The notes: generated from the letters alone by a model not told the origin. 64,000 nt of DNA from Bergeyella zoohelcum ATCC 43767 (GCF_000301075.1 NZ_JH932293.1:1981298-2045297); one strand, 5' to 3'; positions 9,421-19,281 are shown, numbered from the stretch's first letter. A program made the numbers and translations.

Positions 9421-10749
9421 TTATTTTTTATCTTCAGCAGGTTTTGGTAAATAGTTCACGATAACTCTTTGGTCTTTACCTAAATATTTTCTAGCTACAT
9501 TACGGATATCCTCACGAGTTACCCTACGGTAATCCTCCAGCTCGGTATTGATTTTAGAGGTAGCTCCCTTTTGCATGTAAGCATCTGCCAACTGGTGTGC
9601 AATATTTTCTATTCCTGAACGGCTAGATACAAAATCATTCTCTGTAGCGTTCATCAGTTTCTGATAATCTTCCTCAGAGATAAGTTCGTTTTGTACTTTT
9701 TCGATGTCTTTTTGGATTTCGTTTTTCATTTGATCCAAAGAAACACCCGTCTGCGGAATCACACCGATGGTATATATTCCATAATCTACCATCTGACGAT
9801 TAAACGCGAAAATTTGCAATGCTTGCTTCTTTTCATCTACATATTTCTTATGGAGTACAGAAGTTTTCCCACCACTCAAATATTTAGAAAGTAAATCTAG
9901 TGCATAGACATCCTTAGATTTATTATCCATAGTTCTATAGTTAATTGCCAAAAGTGGAAGCTGGATATTAGAATCATATTCCGTTACTTCTTTGGCTTTG
10001 GTAATAGGAGCTTCTTTAGGGAAATTTTTCACCACCTCTGCACCTCTTGGGATGACACCAAAATATTTTTCTATCATCTTTTTGGTTTCAGCAGTTTGAA
10101 AATCCCCTGCTACCACAAGAACAGCATTATTAGGCGAATAAAATTTCTTACTAAAATACTGGAAATCTTCTAATTTAGCTGAAGAAAGATCTTCAAAAGA
10201 ACCAATTACCGAATTTTTGTAGGGATGTTTTTCAAAGATATGCGGGTTGAGTGCTTCTCCGTACATGAACTTTCCATACGGCTGATTATCTAATCGCTGT
10301 CTTTTTTCTTCTTTTACTACTTCTTTCTGTGTATCCACTCCAATTTGGTTAATCACAGGCTGACGAAGTCTATCCGCTTCCATCCAAAGACCTAGCTCTA
10401 GGTTATTAGAAGGAAAAGTCTCATAGTAATAGGTACGATCTGTAGAAGTATTGGCGTTATTCTGTCCTCCATGAGAAGAAACTATTTTAAACCACTCTCC
10501 TCGCTCTATATTAGCTGTCCCTTCAAAAAGTAAGTGTTCAAAAAAGTGTGCGAATCCTGTTTTTCCTGCTTGCTCATCTCTAGAACCTACATTATACATT
10601 ACACCAGTGGTAATTACTGGCACCGTATTATCTTGATGGAGGATGACATGAAGCCCATTAGGGAGTTTGTACTCCTCGAATTTGATTTGTTGTGCATTCA
10701 TCACTGTTCCCATAAGTGCAACAGCAGCAACACTAAGTATTTTCTTCAT
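9421..10749 (-). CDS. M16-family zinc metallopeptidase (catalytic subunit)
   Basis: Predicted periplasmic or surface zinc peptidase of 442 residues. It has an N-terminal signal (ends near MNAQ, residue 20). The inverted zinc motif is HFFEH at residues 68-72, with the downstream glutamate region EVVKEEKRQRL about 76 residues later. This is the standard arrangement of an active M16B enzyme. It is the promoter-proximal gene of a two-gene unit with the inactive M16 partner. Likely substrates are oligopeptides in the envelope (inference). Confidence 0.92.
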   Translation of the reverse strand: MKKILSVAAVALMGTVMNAQQIKFEEYKLPNGLHVILHQDNTVPVITTGVMYNVGSRDEQAGKTGFAHFFEHLLFEGTANIERGEWFKIVSSHGGQNNANTSTDRTYYYETFPSNNLELGLWMEADRLRQPVINQIGVDTQKEVVKEEKRQRLDNQPYGKFMYGEALNPHIFEKHPYKNSVIGSFEDLSSAKLEDFQYFSKKFYSPNNAVLVVAGDFQTAETKKMIEKYFGVIPRGAEVVKNFPKEAPITKAKEVTEYDSNIQLPLLAINYRTMDNKSKDVYALDLLSKYLSGGKTSVLHKKYVDEKKQALQIFAFNRQMVDYGIYTIGVIPQTGVSLDQMKNEIQKDIEKVQNELISEEDYQKLMNATENDFVSSRSGIENIAHQLADAYMQKGATSKINTELEDYRRVTREDIRNVARKYLGKDQRVIVNYLPKPAEDKK

Positions 10750-11013
10750 TATAAAAATAGTTTTATTTTTTACTTCCTCTAGTAAGTCGATTTTTTCTTC
10801 GTTTTGTTACAAAAAAATGTATTTTTTTATTTCATATACTAAAAAACAAAATTATATTTTACTATTTTTGTTTGATTTACAAAGAAAAAAACTTTTAGCT
10901 ACGAAAATAATGATTTTGGTATAAACAAAAACATCATTTTAAACGATACAGTACCAGAATACACTTAAATCAATAGACAGATACCCCTTTTAACTAAAAT
11001 CTAAGTAATAAAG

Positions 11014-11823
11014 ATGAATAAAATTATTCTCATTATCACGCTATTACTTTGCAGCCTTGCTTCTGCACAATGGCATAGATTTCATTACGACCTCGTAATC
11101 AGAAAAAATACGGATACCGTAAGAGCAAAAACAATACTGGATGTAAGTGAAGGTGAAGTCAAATTTTATGACGAAGCCTATATAGAGGCAGATTCACTTC
11201 GGAAAACAGGACAAAATATTCAAGTACACACCGAGACAGACCAGCTGCTCATCAGAAAAAAAGGAAGTTTTCACAATAAGACCTTCTATGCTCATGGCTA
11301 TGATTATTTTGTAATTTCTTCTGAAGACAAAATAAATTGGAAAATACAAAAAGAAACCAAAGAACTGCAAGGAATTATTCTACAAAAGGCAACTGCACAG
11401 TATGGAGGGAGAGACTGGATAGCATGGTTTACTATGATATTTCCTATACAAGAGGGACCTTATAAATTCCGTGGGCTTCCAGGACTAATCATTGAGCTCT
11501 ATGACTCGGAAAAACGGTTTCATTACTGGATGACCAAAAGCATCAATCTCCCCCAAAAATTTGACACTTCAGATTTTCTCGAAGTGCGATATGGGAAAAA
11601 GCCTATCCCTATCAGCTTGAAACAATACCACAAAATAAAACTAGATAGCTATCATAATGTAGTAAAAGAACTGGGAGATTTCGTGGAAAAAGGAAATTCT
11701 ATTGCATCAGACAAAGAGCTGAATACGAAAGAAAGTATTCTCAAAGAAAAACGAGAAATACAACAGCGGATTAAAAATTACCATTTTCCTTTAGAAAAAG
11801 ATAAAGCAATTCCCTACCCTTAA
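11014..11823 (+). CDS. GLPGLI family protein
   Basis: Exported protein of 269 residues with a signal peptide (MNKIILIITLLLCSLASAQ). It carries the family-defining motif in YKFRGLPGLIIELYDS near residue 155, typical of Bacteroidota GLPGLI proteins. Function unknown; members are secreted or periplasmic and often multiply in flavobacterial genomes. It stands alone between the M16 pair (divergent) and hutH (convergent). Confidence 0.93.
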   Translation: MNKIILIITLLLCSLASAQWHRFHYDLVIRKNTDTVRAKTILDVSEGEVKFYDEAYIEADSLRKTGQNIQVHTETDQLLIRKKGSFHNKTFYAHGYDYFVISSEDKINWKIQKETKELQGIILQKATAQYGGRDWIAWFTMIFPIQEGPYKFRGLPGLIIELYDSEKRFHYWMTKSINLPQKFDTSDFLEVRYGKKPIPISLKQYHKIKLDSYHNVVKELGDFVEKGNSIASDKELNTKESILKEKREIQQRIKNYHFPLEKDKAIPYP

Positions 11824-11836
11824 TCATTAAAAAATA

Positions 11837-11864
11837 AAAGCAGACGAAAGTTCCGTCTGCTTTT
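11837..11864. terminator. Bidirectional terminator between the GLPGLI gene and hutH
   Basis: Stem GCAGACG/CGTCTGC extended by flanking A and T runs, loop AAAGTTC. It serves the two convergent genes, ending 23 bp before the hutH stop. Confidence 0.85.
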
Positions 11865-11886
11865 CTCTTTAAAATATTTTAAACAC

Positions 11887-13380
11887 TTAACACTCCACTA
11901 CAAAAGCCCTTTCTCTAATCAGCTGTGCCAATGCGTGCATATCTTTCCCAATGAGTCTATCATCTTCTAATTTTGGAACCACTGAACGGACAAGGTCGTA
12001 GTTCTCTTCAATGATGTCTGAACATTTTGCAGGACGACGGAACTCTAATCCTTGAGCCGCAAACATGAGTTCAACTGCAAAAATATTTACTAAGTTATCC
12101 AGCACTTGATTAAACTTTCTTCCCGATATGCTTCCCATAGACACATGATCTTCTTGCCCTAAGCTGGTAGGAATGCTGTCTGCTGAAGCTGGAAAACAAA
12201 GCGTTTTATTTTCCGTTACCAAAGCCGCCGTGGTATATTGTGGAATCATAAAACCAGAATTCAGCCCTGAAGTTTCCGCTAAAAGTCTTGGTAAACCAAA
12301 TTTTCCTTCCAATAGTAAATAACATCTTCTATCCGATATATTTCCTAATTCTGCCGCTGCCAGTGTAGCGTAATCAATAGGCAAAGCCATCGGTTGACCA
12401 TGAAAGTTTCCACCCGAAATTGCCTCTTCATCACTCAGCACAATAGGATTATCTGTTACCGAATTCAGTTCTATTTCTGCCATGGCTTTCAGATGCTCAT
12501 AGGCATTTCTACTGGCTCCATGTACTTGGGGTACACATCTTAAGGAGTAAGGGTCTTGTACTCTATCACAAAACTCATGAGCTGCCAAATTTTCAGAATC
12601 TTCTAAAAGCCTTCTCATTCTCTTTGCTACTTCCTGTGTTCCGCTATATGCTCTGATTTCATGGAGTTCCTTCTTAAAAGGGCTTGCCGAGCCTCTATAT
12701 GCCTCTAGAGACATCGCAGCCGCTACATCCGCAAGGTCTAAAATATACTTCATTTTATCCAGCCCTAAAATAGCATGTGCTAAAATAAACTGTGTACCAT
12801 TAATCAATCCTAAGCCTTCCTTCGGACCTAACTTTAGTGGTTGAAGGTCATATTTTTTAAGAATATCTGCAGTATCATGAATTTCGCCTTCGTGCCACAC
12901 TTGCCCTAAACCTAAAAGCGGTAAAACGAGATGCGAAAGCGGTGCTAAATCTCCCGATGCACCTACAGACCCCTGTTCTGGGACTACAGGAATAATATTT
13001 TTCTGGAGCATTTCTATCATTCTTTCTACCACCGTGAGAGAAACCCCTGAAAAACCTTTGGAAAGCGCATGAATTTTAGCTATCATCATGATTTTAGATA
13101 GTTTTTCATCTATCGGTTTCCCTACACCTACCGCATGAGAGATGATGAGGTTATGCTGTAGCTGTGCAGTTTCCTCCTCAGAAATCTTTACATCGCATAG
13201 CGGACCAAACCCCGTATTAATCCCATAAACGGTTTTGTCTGAATTCACAATGGCTCTTACATTTTTCTCAGAATTGAGGATTTGCTTTCTCGCTTGTTCA
13301 TCCAGTGTAGCTAAAGATGGATGGGCTACAATATTCATTACATCGCTGATAGTCAAGCGATCAATACCATATATTATCAT
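11887..13380 (-). CDS. hutH: Histidine ammonia-lyase
   Basis: Cytosolic enzyme that deaminates L-histidine to urocanate, the first step of histidine breakdown. Its 497 residues match the family length. The self-forming MIO cofactor triad Ala141-Ser142-Gly143 lies in EQGSVGASGDLAPLSH. The TGFG motif (residue 56) and SVTDNP region are also present. No other hut gene is in the window, so the pathway, if complete, is elsewhere. It is probably transcribed alone: a TAnnTTTG-like box is seen on the minus strand at 13423-13430. Confidence 0.94.
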   Translation of the reverse strand: MIIYGIDRLTISDVMNIVAHPSLATLDEQARKQILNSEKNVRAIVNSDKTVYGINTGFGPLCDVKISEEETAQLQHNLIISHAVGVGKPIDEKLSKIMMIAKIHALSKGFSGVSLTVVERMIEMLQKNIIPVVPEQGSVGASGDLAPLSHLVLPLLGLGQVWHEGEIHDTADILKKYDLQPLKLGPKEGLGLINGTQFILAHAILGLDKMKYILDLADVAAAMSLEAYRGSASPFKKELHEIRAYSGTQEVAKRMRRLLEDSENLAAHEFCDRVQDPYSLRCVPQVHGASRNAYEHLKAMAEIELNSVTDNPIVLSDEEAISGGNFHGQPMALPIDYATLAAAELGNISDRRCYLLLEGKFGLPRLLAETSGLNSGFMIPQYTTAALVTENKTLCFPASADSIPTSLGQEDHVSMGSISGRKFNQVLDNLVNIFAVELMFAAQGLEFRRPAKCSDIIEENYDLVRSVVPKLEDDRLIGKDMHALAQLIRERAFVVEC

Positions 13381-13439
13381 TATTTATTTTTTTCTAAAAG
13401 TACTATATTCTTATAGAATGAGCAAATATATTTCCATTG

Positions 13440-13472
13440 AAAAAGCTGTTCGATTTTACCGAACAGCTTTTT
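13440..13472 (-). terminator. Terminator after the E2 acyltransferase gene
   Basis: Perfect 13-bp stem AAAAAGCTGTTCG/CGAACAGCTTTTT with a 7-nt loop, 24 bp after the stop of the minus-strand E2 gene and just upstream of hutH. Confidence 0.88.
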
Positions 13473-13496
13473 ATGAATAGTTTTATTAGAATTCTA

Positions 13497-14807
13497 TTAA
13501 ATTTCTGTATTCATATCCCAATTTTGGAGATAATCATGAACATGTTTTAAGAACATTCCTCCTAATGAGCCATCTACCACTCGGTGATCATAAGAATGAG
13601 ACATGAACATCATCTGACGAATGCCTATCATATCTCCTTCTGGAGTTTCTACTACAGCAGGTTTTTTCACTATCGCTCCAATCGCTAAAATAGCGACCTG
13701 AGGCTGAGGAATAATAGGCGTACCCATTAAGTTTCCAAAACTTCCTACATTAGAAATGGTATAGGTAGCACCTTGGGTATCTTCAGGTTTCAGCTGTTTG
13801 TTTCTGGCCCTATGTGCCAAGTCATTGATAGCCTTTGCAAGTCCAGAAAGGGAAAGCTGATCTGCATTTTTAATTACTGGAACGATGAGATTTCCATCTG
13901 GCAAGGCAGTAGCCATACCGATATTAATATTCTTTTTCTTAATGATTTTATCTCCATCTACAGAAACATTAATCATTGGGAAATCTTGGATGGCTTTTAC
14001 TACTGCACGAACAAAAATCGGCATGAAAGTAAGCTTTTCACCATCTCTTTTTTCCAGAATATTTTTATTTTTTGCTCTCCATTTTACCACATTGGTAACA
14101 TCAGATTCAATGAAAGAAGTAACATGCGGAGAGATTCTCTTAGAGTTCACCATGGCATCGGCAATGATTTTTCTCACTCTATCCATTTGGATAATTTCAT
14201 CTCCTTCTCCCACAGTTACAGGGACAGGCTTCGGTGCTTCTTGAGCCACTGGTGCTGAAGTTACTACGGTATGAGCAGGAGCTGCCATAGGCGTTTTCCC
14301 TCTATTTTCTACAAATTTTAAAATATCTTCTTTTGTAATTCTTCCGTCTAAACCACTTCCTGCAATAGTCTTTAGCTCTACTTCCGAAATATTTTCTTGC
14401 TGAGCAATAGATTTTACCAATGGTGATAAATACAAATCCCCAGAGAAAGCAACGGTATTACTTTGTTCCAAAGGTTTTTGAAGTTCTGCCAAATCTTGTG
14501 CAGTAGGCGTTTCGGTCTTCGGTGTTTCCACTTCTTTCACATCTGAAGCATCGGTACTTCCTGCACCTTCGGTTTCTAAAATAGCGATAGGTTCCCCTAC
14601 TTTTGCTACTTCATCTTTTTGTTTTAGAATTTTTACAATTTTTCCTGAAACCGGCGTAGGGACATCAGAATCTACCTTATCTGTAGCAATCTCCACTACA
14701 GATTCATCTTCTTTTACCGTATCGCCTTCTTTGAAAAGCCAACTAATGATGGTAGCTTCCATCACACCTTCTCCCATACTTGGAAGTAATAGTTTATATT
14801 CTGCCAT
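13497..14807 (-). CDS. 2-oxoacid dehydrogenase E2 subunit (dihydrolipoamide acyltransferase)
   Basis: Core acyltransferase of a 2-oxoacid dehydrogenase complex. The 436 residues show one lipoyl domain (residues 1-77, lipoyl lysine Lys44 in EIATDKVDSD). An E1/E3-binding domain (YLSPLVKSIAQQ to about 170) and the catalytic domain follow, with HSYDHRVVDGSLGG near the C-terminus containing the active-site His. The type with a single lipoyl domain and a stand-alone gene is close to branched-chain 2-oxoacid dehydrogenase E2 in flavobacteria. Pyruvate or 2-oxoglutarate specificity cannot be excluded, and no E1 or E3 gene is adjacent. Confidence 0.9.
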   Translation of the reverse strand: MAEYKLLLPSMGEGVMEATIISWLFKEGDTVKEDESVVEIATDKVDSDVPTPVSGKIVKILKQKDEVAKVGEPIAILETEGAGSTDASDVKEVETPKTETPTAQDLAELQKPLEQSNTVAFSGDLYLSPLVKSIAQQENISEVELKTIAGSGLDGRITKEDILKFVENRGKTPMAAPAHTVVTSAPVAQEAPKPVPVTVGEGDEIIQMDRVRKIIADAMVNSKRISPHVTSFIESDVTNVVKWRAKNKNILEKRDGEKLTFMPIFVRAVVKAIQDFPMINVSVDGDKIIKKKNINIGMATALPDGNLIVPVIKNADQLSLSGLAKAINDLAHRARNKQLKPEDTQGATYTISNVGSFGNLMGTPIIPQPQVAILAIGAIVKKPAVVETPEGDMIGIRQMMFMSHSYDHRVVDGSLGGMFLKHVHDYLQNWDMNTEI

Positions 14808-14885
14808 TTTCTATGGTTTAGATTTATTTATGTTACTGACGGACAAATATAAGGTATTTCTATGGTATTATAAAATAATACTTTT

Positions 14886-15716
14886 TTATTTTTCTTCTAT
14901 AAATTCTATATTGATATGTTCCCCTTCTTTTAATCCTAAAAGACTACTGGCACCATTTTGGAAACTCCCCTTGTACATTAAAATTTCTAGAAATCCATCT
15001 TCACTGAACTGTGCCATAGGTTTTCCATGGAAATCCTTCTCTTTGGACCAATCAGGAATAAAATCAGCATAGCTATGGTGTATCTTTTTCATGGTATGAT
15101 TTCTAAACCGGATAAGAAATTTCGGATAAACTCTTTGATATTCTTCAAATTTTTCCCTCGAAATATTAGAACAGACATTCCCAAAACCATCTACATGCAC
15201 CACTTGTCCTGCAATAAATTTATCCTTATACGCCGCATTGAGCGTAGAAAGTCTCACAGGTGTTGTAAATTTTCTACCTACAATTTCGGGAATTCCTCCT
15301 TTGATAAGATGTAATGCTGCAGGAACGAAAATATCTCTAGGTGTGAACTCTACCACATCATCAAACCGATTGTTATAAGTAATCTCATAGACCTCTTCCA
15401 GTTCAAATTCAGGATGTAAAAGACTAATAAAACCATTATCTGCTGTGAGAAAATAATGTTCATTCACCTTATAAATCAAATTTTTCTGCTGAGGATGAAA
15501 CAGACAGTCCACCGCCACCATGTGTACACTTCCCTTGGGAAAAGCTCGGTAAGATTTTCTAAGCATGAAAGCTGCCTGCTCTATATCATACGCCCGAATA
15601 TCATGTGTAATTTCTGATATCATAACAGACTCATCTCCAGAGAGAAGACTCCCTTTAATGAGGGCGACTCTATAATCTCTATTTCCGAAATCCGTAGTTA
15701 ATGTTATTACAGGCAT
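14886..15716 (-). CDS. DUF62 family SAM hydroxide adenosyltransferase
   Basis: Member of the fluorinase/chlorinase-fold family whose common form hydrolyses S-adenosylmethionine to adenosine and methionine. I chose the ATG at 15716 (276 residues) because the family begins with the TLTTDFG motif (MPVITLTTDFG), and the 24 upstream codons are unlike it. The VDxxFHPQQ region (AVDCLFHPQQ), ADNGFISLL and the FGNVCSNI motif of the C-terminal domain are visible. Halogenase activity is unlikely from context; SAM hydrolysis is inferred from the family. Confidence 0.88.
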   Translation of the reverse strand: MPVITLTTDFGNRDYRVALIKGSLLSGDESVMISEITHDIRAYDIEQAAFMLRKSYRAFPKGSVHMVAVDCLFHPQQKNLIYKVNEHYFLTADNGFISLLHPEFELEEVYEITYNNRFDDVVEFTPRDIFVPAALHLIKGGIPEIVGRKFTTPVRLSTLNAAYKDKFIAGQVVHVDGFGNVCSNISREKFEEYQRVYPKFLIRFRNHTMKKIHHSYADFIPDWSKEKDFHGKPMAQFSEDGFLEILMYKGSFQNGASSLLGLKEGEHINIEFIEEK

Positions 15717-15829
15717 AGGCTTATTTTGGTTCACAAATTTACGGCAAAAAAGTATAGAAAAAAAAGTAAAGTTATCCAGAATAACCATTTTTCATTTCCT
15801 ATTTGAGCATTCATTTTGAAAAAACTTTC

Positions 15830-15837
15830 TATATTTG
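15830..15837 (+). promoter_or_regulatory. Bacteroidota -7 box (TATATTTG) directly before the zinc-locus small gene
   Basis: TATATTTG fits TAnnTTTG. It ends only 4 nt before the ATG at 15842, so a transcript starting at the normal distance would have almost no leader. A TTG at the usual -33 distance is not convincing. Confidence 0.45.
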
Positions 15838-15841
15838 CACC

Positions 15842-16213
15842 ATGAATCAGAAAAAATGTTCACAAAAGTATTTTGTAGCACAATATATGTTGGTGCTCTA
15901 TATTTTTGTATCCTTCTTTTCGGTTCATTTTCATGAGCATTCTGCCATGGAAAATTCCCATACGCATTTCTCTTTCATTCAAGATACTGATGAACATCAT
16001 GATGAATCCCATGATACCGATGAACAGGATGAGAACACCCAAGACTGTCTTTCTTGTTTCTATTTTCAGTATCAGCATGGAGTAGAGATGGCGTTTTTTT
16101 CCTTTACTTGGGTTCAGGATTGGATATTTTCCCAAGCCATTTATTCTTATTTCCAAAAATTTGGGAATATCACCCTCTCATCTCAGCTACTTAGAGGTCC
16201 CCCAGTGGCATAA
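15842..16213 (+). CDS. Small His/Cys-containing exported protein, first gene of zinc-type locus
   Basis: A 123-residue protein with an N-terminal hydrophobic segment (YFVAQYMLVLYIFVSFFS), then a His/Asp-rich stretch (HFHEHSAMENSHTHF, DTDEHHDESHDTDEQDE), a CLSCF pair and an RGPPV ending. I chose ATG 15842 rather than 15803. Such short His-rich proteins ending in a Pro-Pro motif often precede metal TonB receptors in Bacteroidota. The residues suggest divalent metal binding in the periplasm. The exact function is unknown. The TonB receptor follows after 83 bp. Confidence 0.75.
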   Translation: MNQKKCSQKYFVAQYMLVLYIFVSFFSVHFHEHSAMENSHTHFSFIQDTDEHHDESHDTDEQDENTQDCLSCFYFQYQHGVEMAFFSFTWVQDWIFSQAIYSYFQKFGNITLSSQLLRGPPVA

Positions 16214-16296
16214 TCTCTTCTTGTCTTAAATTTCATTGCAAAAAATTTCTTCTTTTGCAATTCATCAGTAGCTTATAACTCTATTTATCATTTATC

Positions 16297-18684
16297 GTGA
16301 AAAGACTGTTCAGTTTCGTGCTGATGCTTTGTGGACTCTCATTTTTTTGGTCACAAACGCATTACGAAATCCGAGGTAAGGTAGTGGATTTACATAATAA
16401 CGCTCCTCTACAAGATGCCTCCGTAAAAATCGGGAAATTCCAAACCAAAACCGATGCGAAAGGGCAATTTATACTTCAGAAAATACAAAAAGGAAATCAC
16501 ACAATAGTAGTTTCCCACTCTGAATGCGAGGATTATCTACAAAAAATCACTGTAGATAAAGCCTTACACCTTACCATCGCTCTGGAACATCATGAAAAAA
16601 TCATCGAAGACATCAAAGTTTCTGGTGCGGTAAGACCCTCCAAATCTCAACAAAGCCATACGCTCCAAGGGAATATCTTGAGCCAAAATTTCCAAGACAA
16701 TATAGGGAATCTCCTTACACAAATCACTGGTGTAAGCACCATAAAAACGGGAAATAACATTGTAAAACCTATTGTAAGAGGACTCTACGGAAGTAGAATT
16801 TCCATTCTCACCGATGGCGTAAAACTATCTGAACAAGAATGGGGTGTAGAGCATGCACCAAGCGTAGAAGCCTCTATGTTCCAAAAAGTTTCTGTGGTAA
16901 AAGGAGCGGGAGCTCTAAAATACAGTAGTGATGCTATGGGGGGCGTGGTCATCTTAGAAGCGAAGCCTCTTCCCGCAAAAGATACCCTGATGGGACATTT
17001 TCAAATGGCAGGATTTACCAATGGACGAGGGATAAAAACAGGCATACAGGTGCAGAAATCATACGAAAACCGCTGGTTCGTAAATGCTGGAGGCTCTTTT
17101 TCTAAAAGAGGCGATATAGCCATCCCTAATCATACCTTACAAAATACCGCTTCTGAGGAACATGCCTTTCATTTTTCAGCAGGAAAAAGAGCATTCGATA
17201 AAGGCATAGAGATTTCATATAAAATTCTTCAGCAAGATTTCGGGATTTTCACTGGTTCACATCTAAGTTCAGCATCATTGCTCTATGATGTAATAGCTGC
17301 GGGTGGAGCCATGCATTATTATGATCACTTTGCATATGCTCTGCAAAATCCCAAACAAGAAGTACTTCATCATACTGCAAAAATAGAAGCCTACCACCGA
17401 TTTAAAACCATTGGGAAATTTAAGTTCATGTATGCTTATCAGCTCAATGATAGAAAAGAATTTGATATCCGAAGAGGGGAACTTAAAAACATTCCCTCAT
17501 TAGACCTACAGCTTCAGACCCATCAGGCAAAACTAAGTCATCTTTTGGAAAGAGAAAAATGGTCTTTAGAAACCGCTATATTAGGTGAATATCAAAACAA
17601 TTACGCAGATCCTAATACCCAAACCCGAAGGCTCATTCCCGACTATGAAAAGGGACAAATTTCTACTTATGCTGTTTGGGAATATACCATTTCTCCGAAG
17701 TGGTTTTTAGAATGGGCTGCACGGTATGACTATTCTACCATTGATGCCTTTAAATATTATGACCAAAGTGTTTGGAACGCTCGTTTTGCTAAGCATTATG
17801 CCCATTTTGAAGTGAAGCAATCAGGGAGTAGAATTCTTACCCATCCTGTCTTTCATTTTCATAATCACTCTGTGAATGCAGGTTTCCGCTTTACCCCTAA
17901 CAATGCTTGGAATATTAAAGCCAATATCGCTCAGGTACGCAGAATGCCGAATCCAGCAGAACTTTTCGCAGACGGACTCCACCATTCTGCCGCTATTATA
18001 GAAAGAGGAGACTTAAAATTACAATCCGAAGTAATGACCCAAATGAATATGGCCATCGGGGCAAAAATCAATGCACTAAAAGGGATACATCTACAGTTTT
18101 CACCGTATTATTATCATGCTGAAAACTATATTCAGCAGATTCCTACAGGCATACAAAACTCTAATCGTGGAGCATTTGTAATTTGGGATTATCAGCAAGT
18201 AAAGGCCAACATCTTAGGTTTCGAGGCAGAAATGCAAGCTAAAATCACGGAAAAAATGACAGTAGATGCACAGTACAGTTGGCTTCGTGGACATAACCTC
18301 ACCCATGCTGAACCTATCATACTGATGATGCCTCCGAGGTTAAAAACTACACTTTCTTACTCACTTTGGAAAAAGAAAAAAATGCTTTTAGGGATAGAAC
18401 ACTTATTCGTTCAAAAACAACATAGATTTCCTATGAGAAATGTAAATTTTGAAACCATAGAAAATGGACTTATTGTACCAAAGACACTAGATGTAAGCAC
18501 CCCTCCAGTAGCTTATCATCTCATTGGAATCCATCTAAGTGCAGAAATGAATAGACACTTTTCTGCTCACCTCAGAATCTCTAATGCTCTAAATACCGAG
18601 TACAGAGATTACCTGAACCGCTTACGATTTTTCGCTCCTGAAATGGGAAGAAATATCAGTTTGACTTTGAAATATAACTTTTAA
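16297..18684 (+). CDS. TonB-dependent outer-membrane receptor, ZnuD-like (probable zinc)
   Basis: Outer-membrane gated channel of 795 residues. The start is GTG at 16297, needed to keep the basic start of the signal peptide (MKRLFSFVLMLCGLSFFWSQ). A CarboxypepD_reg-like domain (about 24-110) is followed by the plug (about 115-235, with VRGLYGSRISILTDGVKL and a GALKYSSDAMGGVV stretch). The C-terminal beta barrel ends in aromatic NF. Long barrel loops carry His-rich runs (for example HYYDH, HFHNHS). With the flanking His-rich small protein and lipoprotein this points to zinc uptake by a ZnuD-like receptor. The substrate is inferred. Confidence 0.85.
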   Translation: MKRLFSFVLMLCGLSFFWSQTHYEIRGKVVDLHNNAPLQDASVKIGKFQTKTDAKGQFILQKIQKGNHTIVVSHSECEDYLQKITVDKALHLTIALEHHEKIIEDIKVSGAVRPSKSQQSHTLQGNILSQNFQDNIGNLLTQITGVSTIKTGNNIVKPIVRGLYGSRISILTDGVKLSEQEWGVEHAPSVEASMFQKVSVVKGAGALKYSSDAMGGVVILEAKPLPAKDTLMGHFQMAGFTNGRGIKTGIQVQKSYENRWFVNAGGSFSKRGDIAIPNHTLQNTASEEHAFHFSAGKRAFDKGIEISYKILQQDFGIFTGSHLSSASLLYDVIAAGGAMHYYDHFAYALQNPKQEVLHHTAKIEAYHRFKTIGKFKFMYAYQLNDRKEFDIRRGELKNIPSLDLQLQTHQAKLSHLLEREKWSLETAILGEYQNNYADPNTQTRRLIPDYEKGQISTYAVWEYTISPKWFLEWAARYDYSTIDAFKYYDQSVWNARFAKHYAHFEVKQSGSRILTHPVFHFHNHSVNAGFRFTPNNAWNIKANIAQVRRMPNPAELFADGLHHSAAIIERGDLKLQSEVMTQMNMAIGAKINALKGIHLQFSPYYYHAENYIQQIPTGIQNSNRGAFVIWDYQQVKANILGFEAEMQAKITEKMTVDAQYSWLRGHNLTHAEPIILMMPPRLKTTLSYSLWKKKKMLLGIEHLFVQKQHRFPMRNVNFETIENGLIVPKTLDVSTPPVAYHLIGIHLSAEMNRHFSAHLRISNALNTEYRDYLNRLRFFAPEMGRNISLTLKYNF

Positions 18685-18720
18685 CAATAACATTAATTAA
18701 CAATTTTAAAATTTTTTATT

Positions 18721-19281
18721 ATGAAGAAGTTCTTAAACTTAGCCGTGTTGTTCGTGTTGGCAGTAGCCCTTATTTCATGTAGAGACAAAGATCATCATCC
18801 GCATGATACCCACGAACATGAAGAAATCTCTAAAGTAGTGATGAAAGTAACCAATTTGGCTACCAAACATGAACAAAGCATCACTTACATTAACGGAACT
18901 GCCTCTGGAGCACTCAATTTAGAAAATGGTAAGCGTTACCGCGTAGAATTAGATTTCCAGAGCAAACACAATGATCACTATCACTCTGTAAATGATGAAA
19001 TCATTAAAGAAAGAGATGAGCATTTCATCGTGTTTAAATTCGCTGGTGTAAATCCAAAACTCACAAGACAATCGGCAAATGATGTTCGTTCTGATGCCAA
19101 AATCGTAGGTTTAAAGTCCGAGTGGGAAATGACTGCTGCACCTGCTGCTAACGCCAAAGTGCAGATTCAGCTAATGCACCAACCTACTTCTGTAAACCAA
19201 GACTATCCTTCTATAGACCAACAATATGGTGCTGTAACTGGAGGAGATGCTGATGTGGATATGACTATCAACATCCAGTAA
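18721..19281 (+). CDS. His-rich lipoprotein, partner of the zinc-type receptor
   Basis: A 186-residue predicted lipoprotein (signal LFVLAVALISC, Cys20). Directly after the lipidated Cys comes a metal-binding-like stretch (DKDHHPHDTHEHEE), and a second cluster lies at HNDHYHS. The rest is beta-rich and unassigned. It starts 36 bp after the receptor stop and ends just before a strong terminator, so it closes the three-gene locus. A role in capturing or handing over zinc at the membrane surface is inference. Confidence 0.78.
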   Translation: MKKFLNLAVLFVLAVALISCRDKDHHPHDTHEHEEISKVVMKVTNLATKHEQSITYINGTASGALNLENGKRYRVELDFQSKHNDHYHSVNDEIIKERDEHFIVFKFAGVNPKLTRQSANDVRSDAKIVGLKSEWEMTAAPAANAKVQIQLMHQPTSVNQDYPSIDQQYGAVTGGDADVDMTINIQ

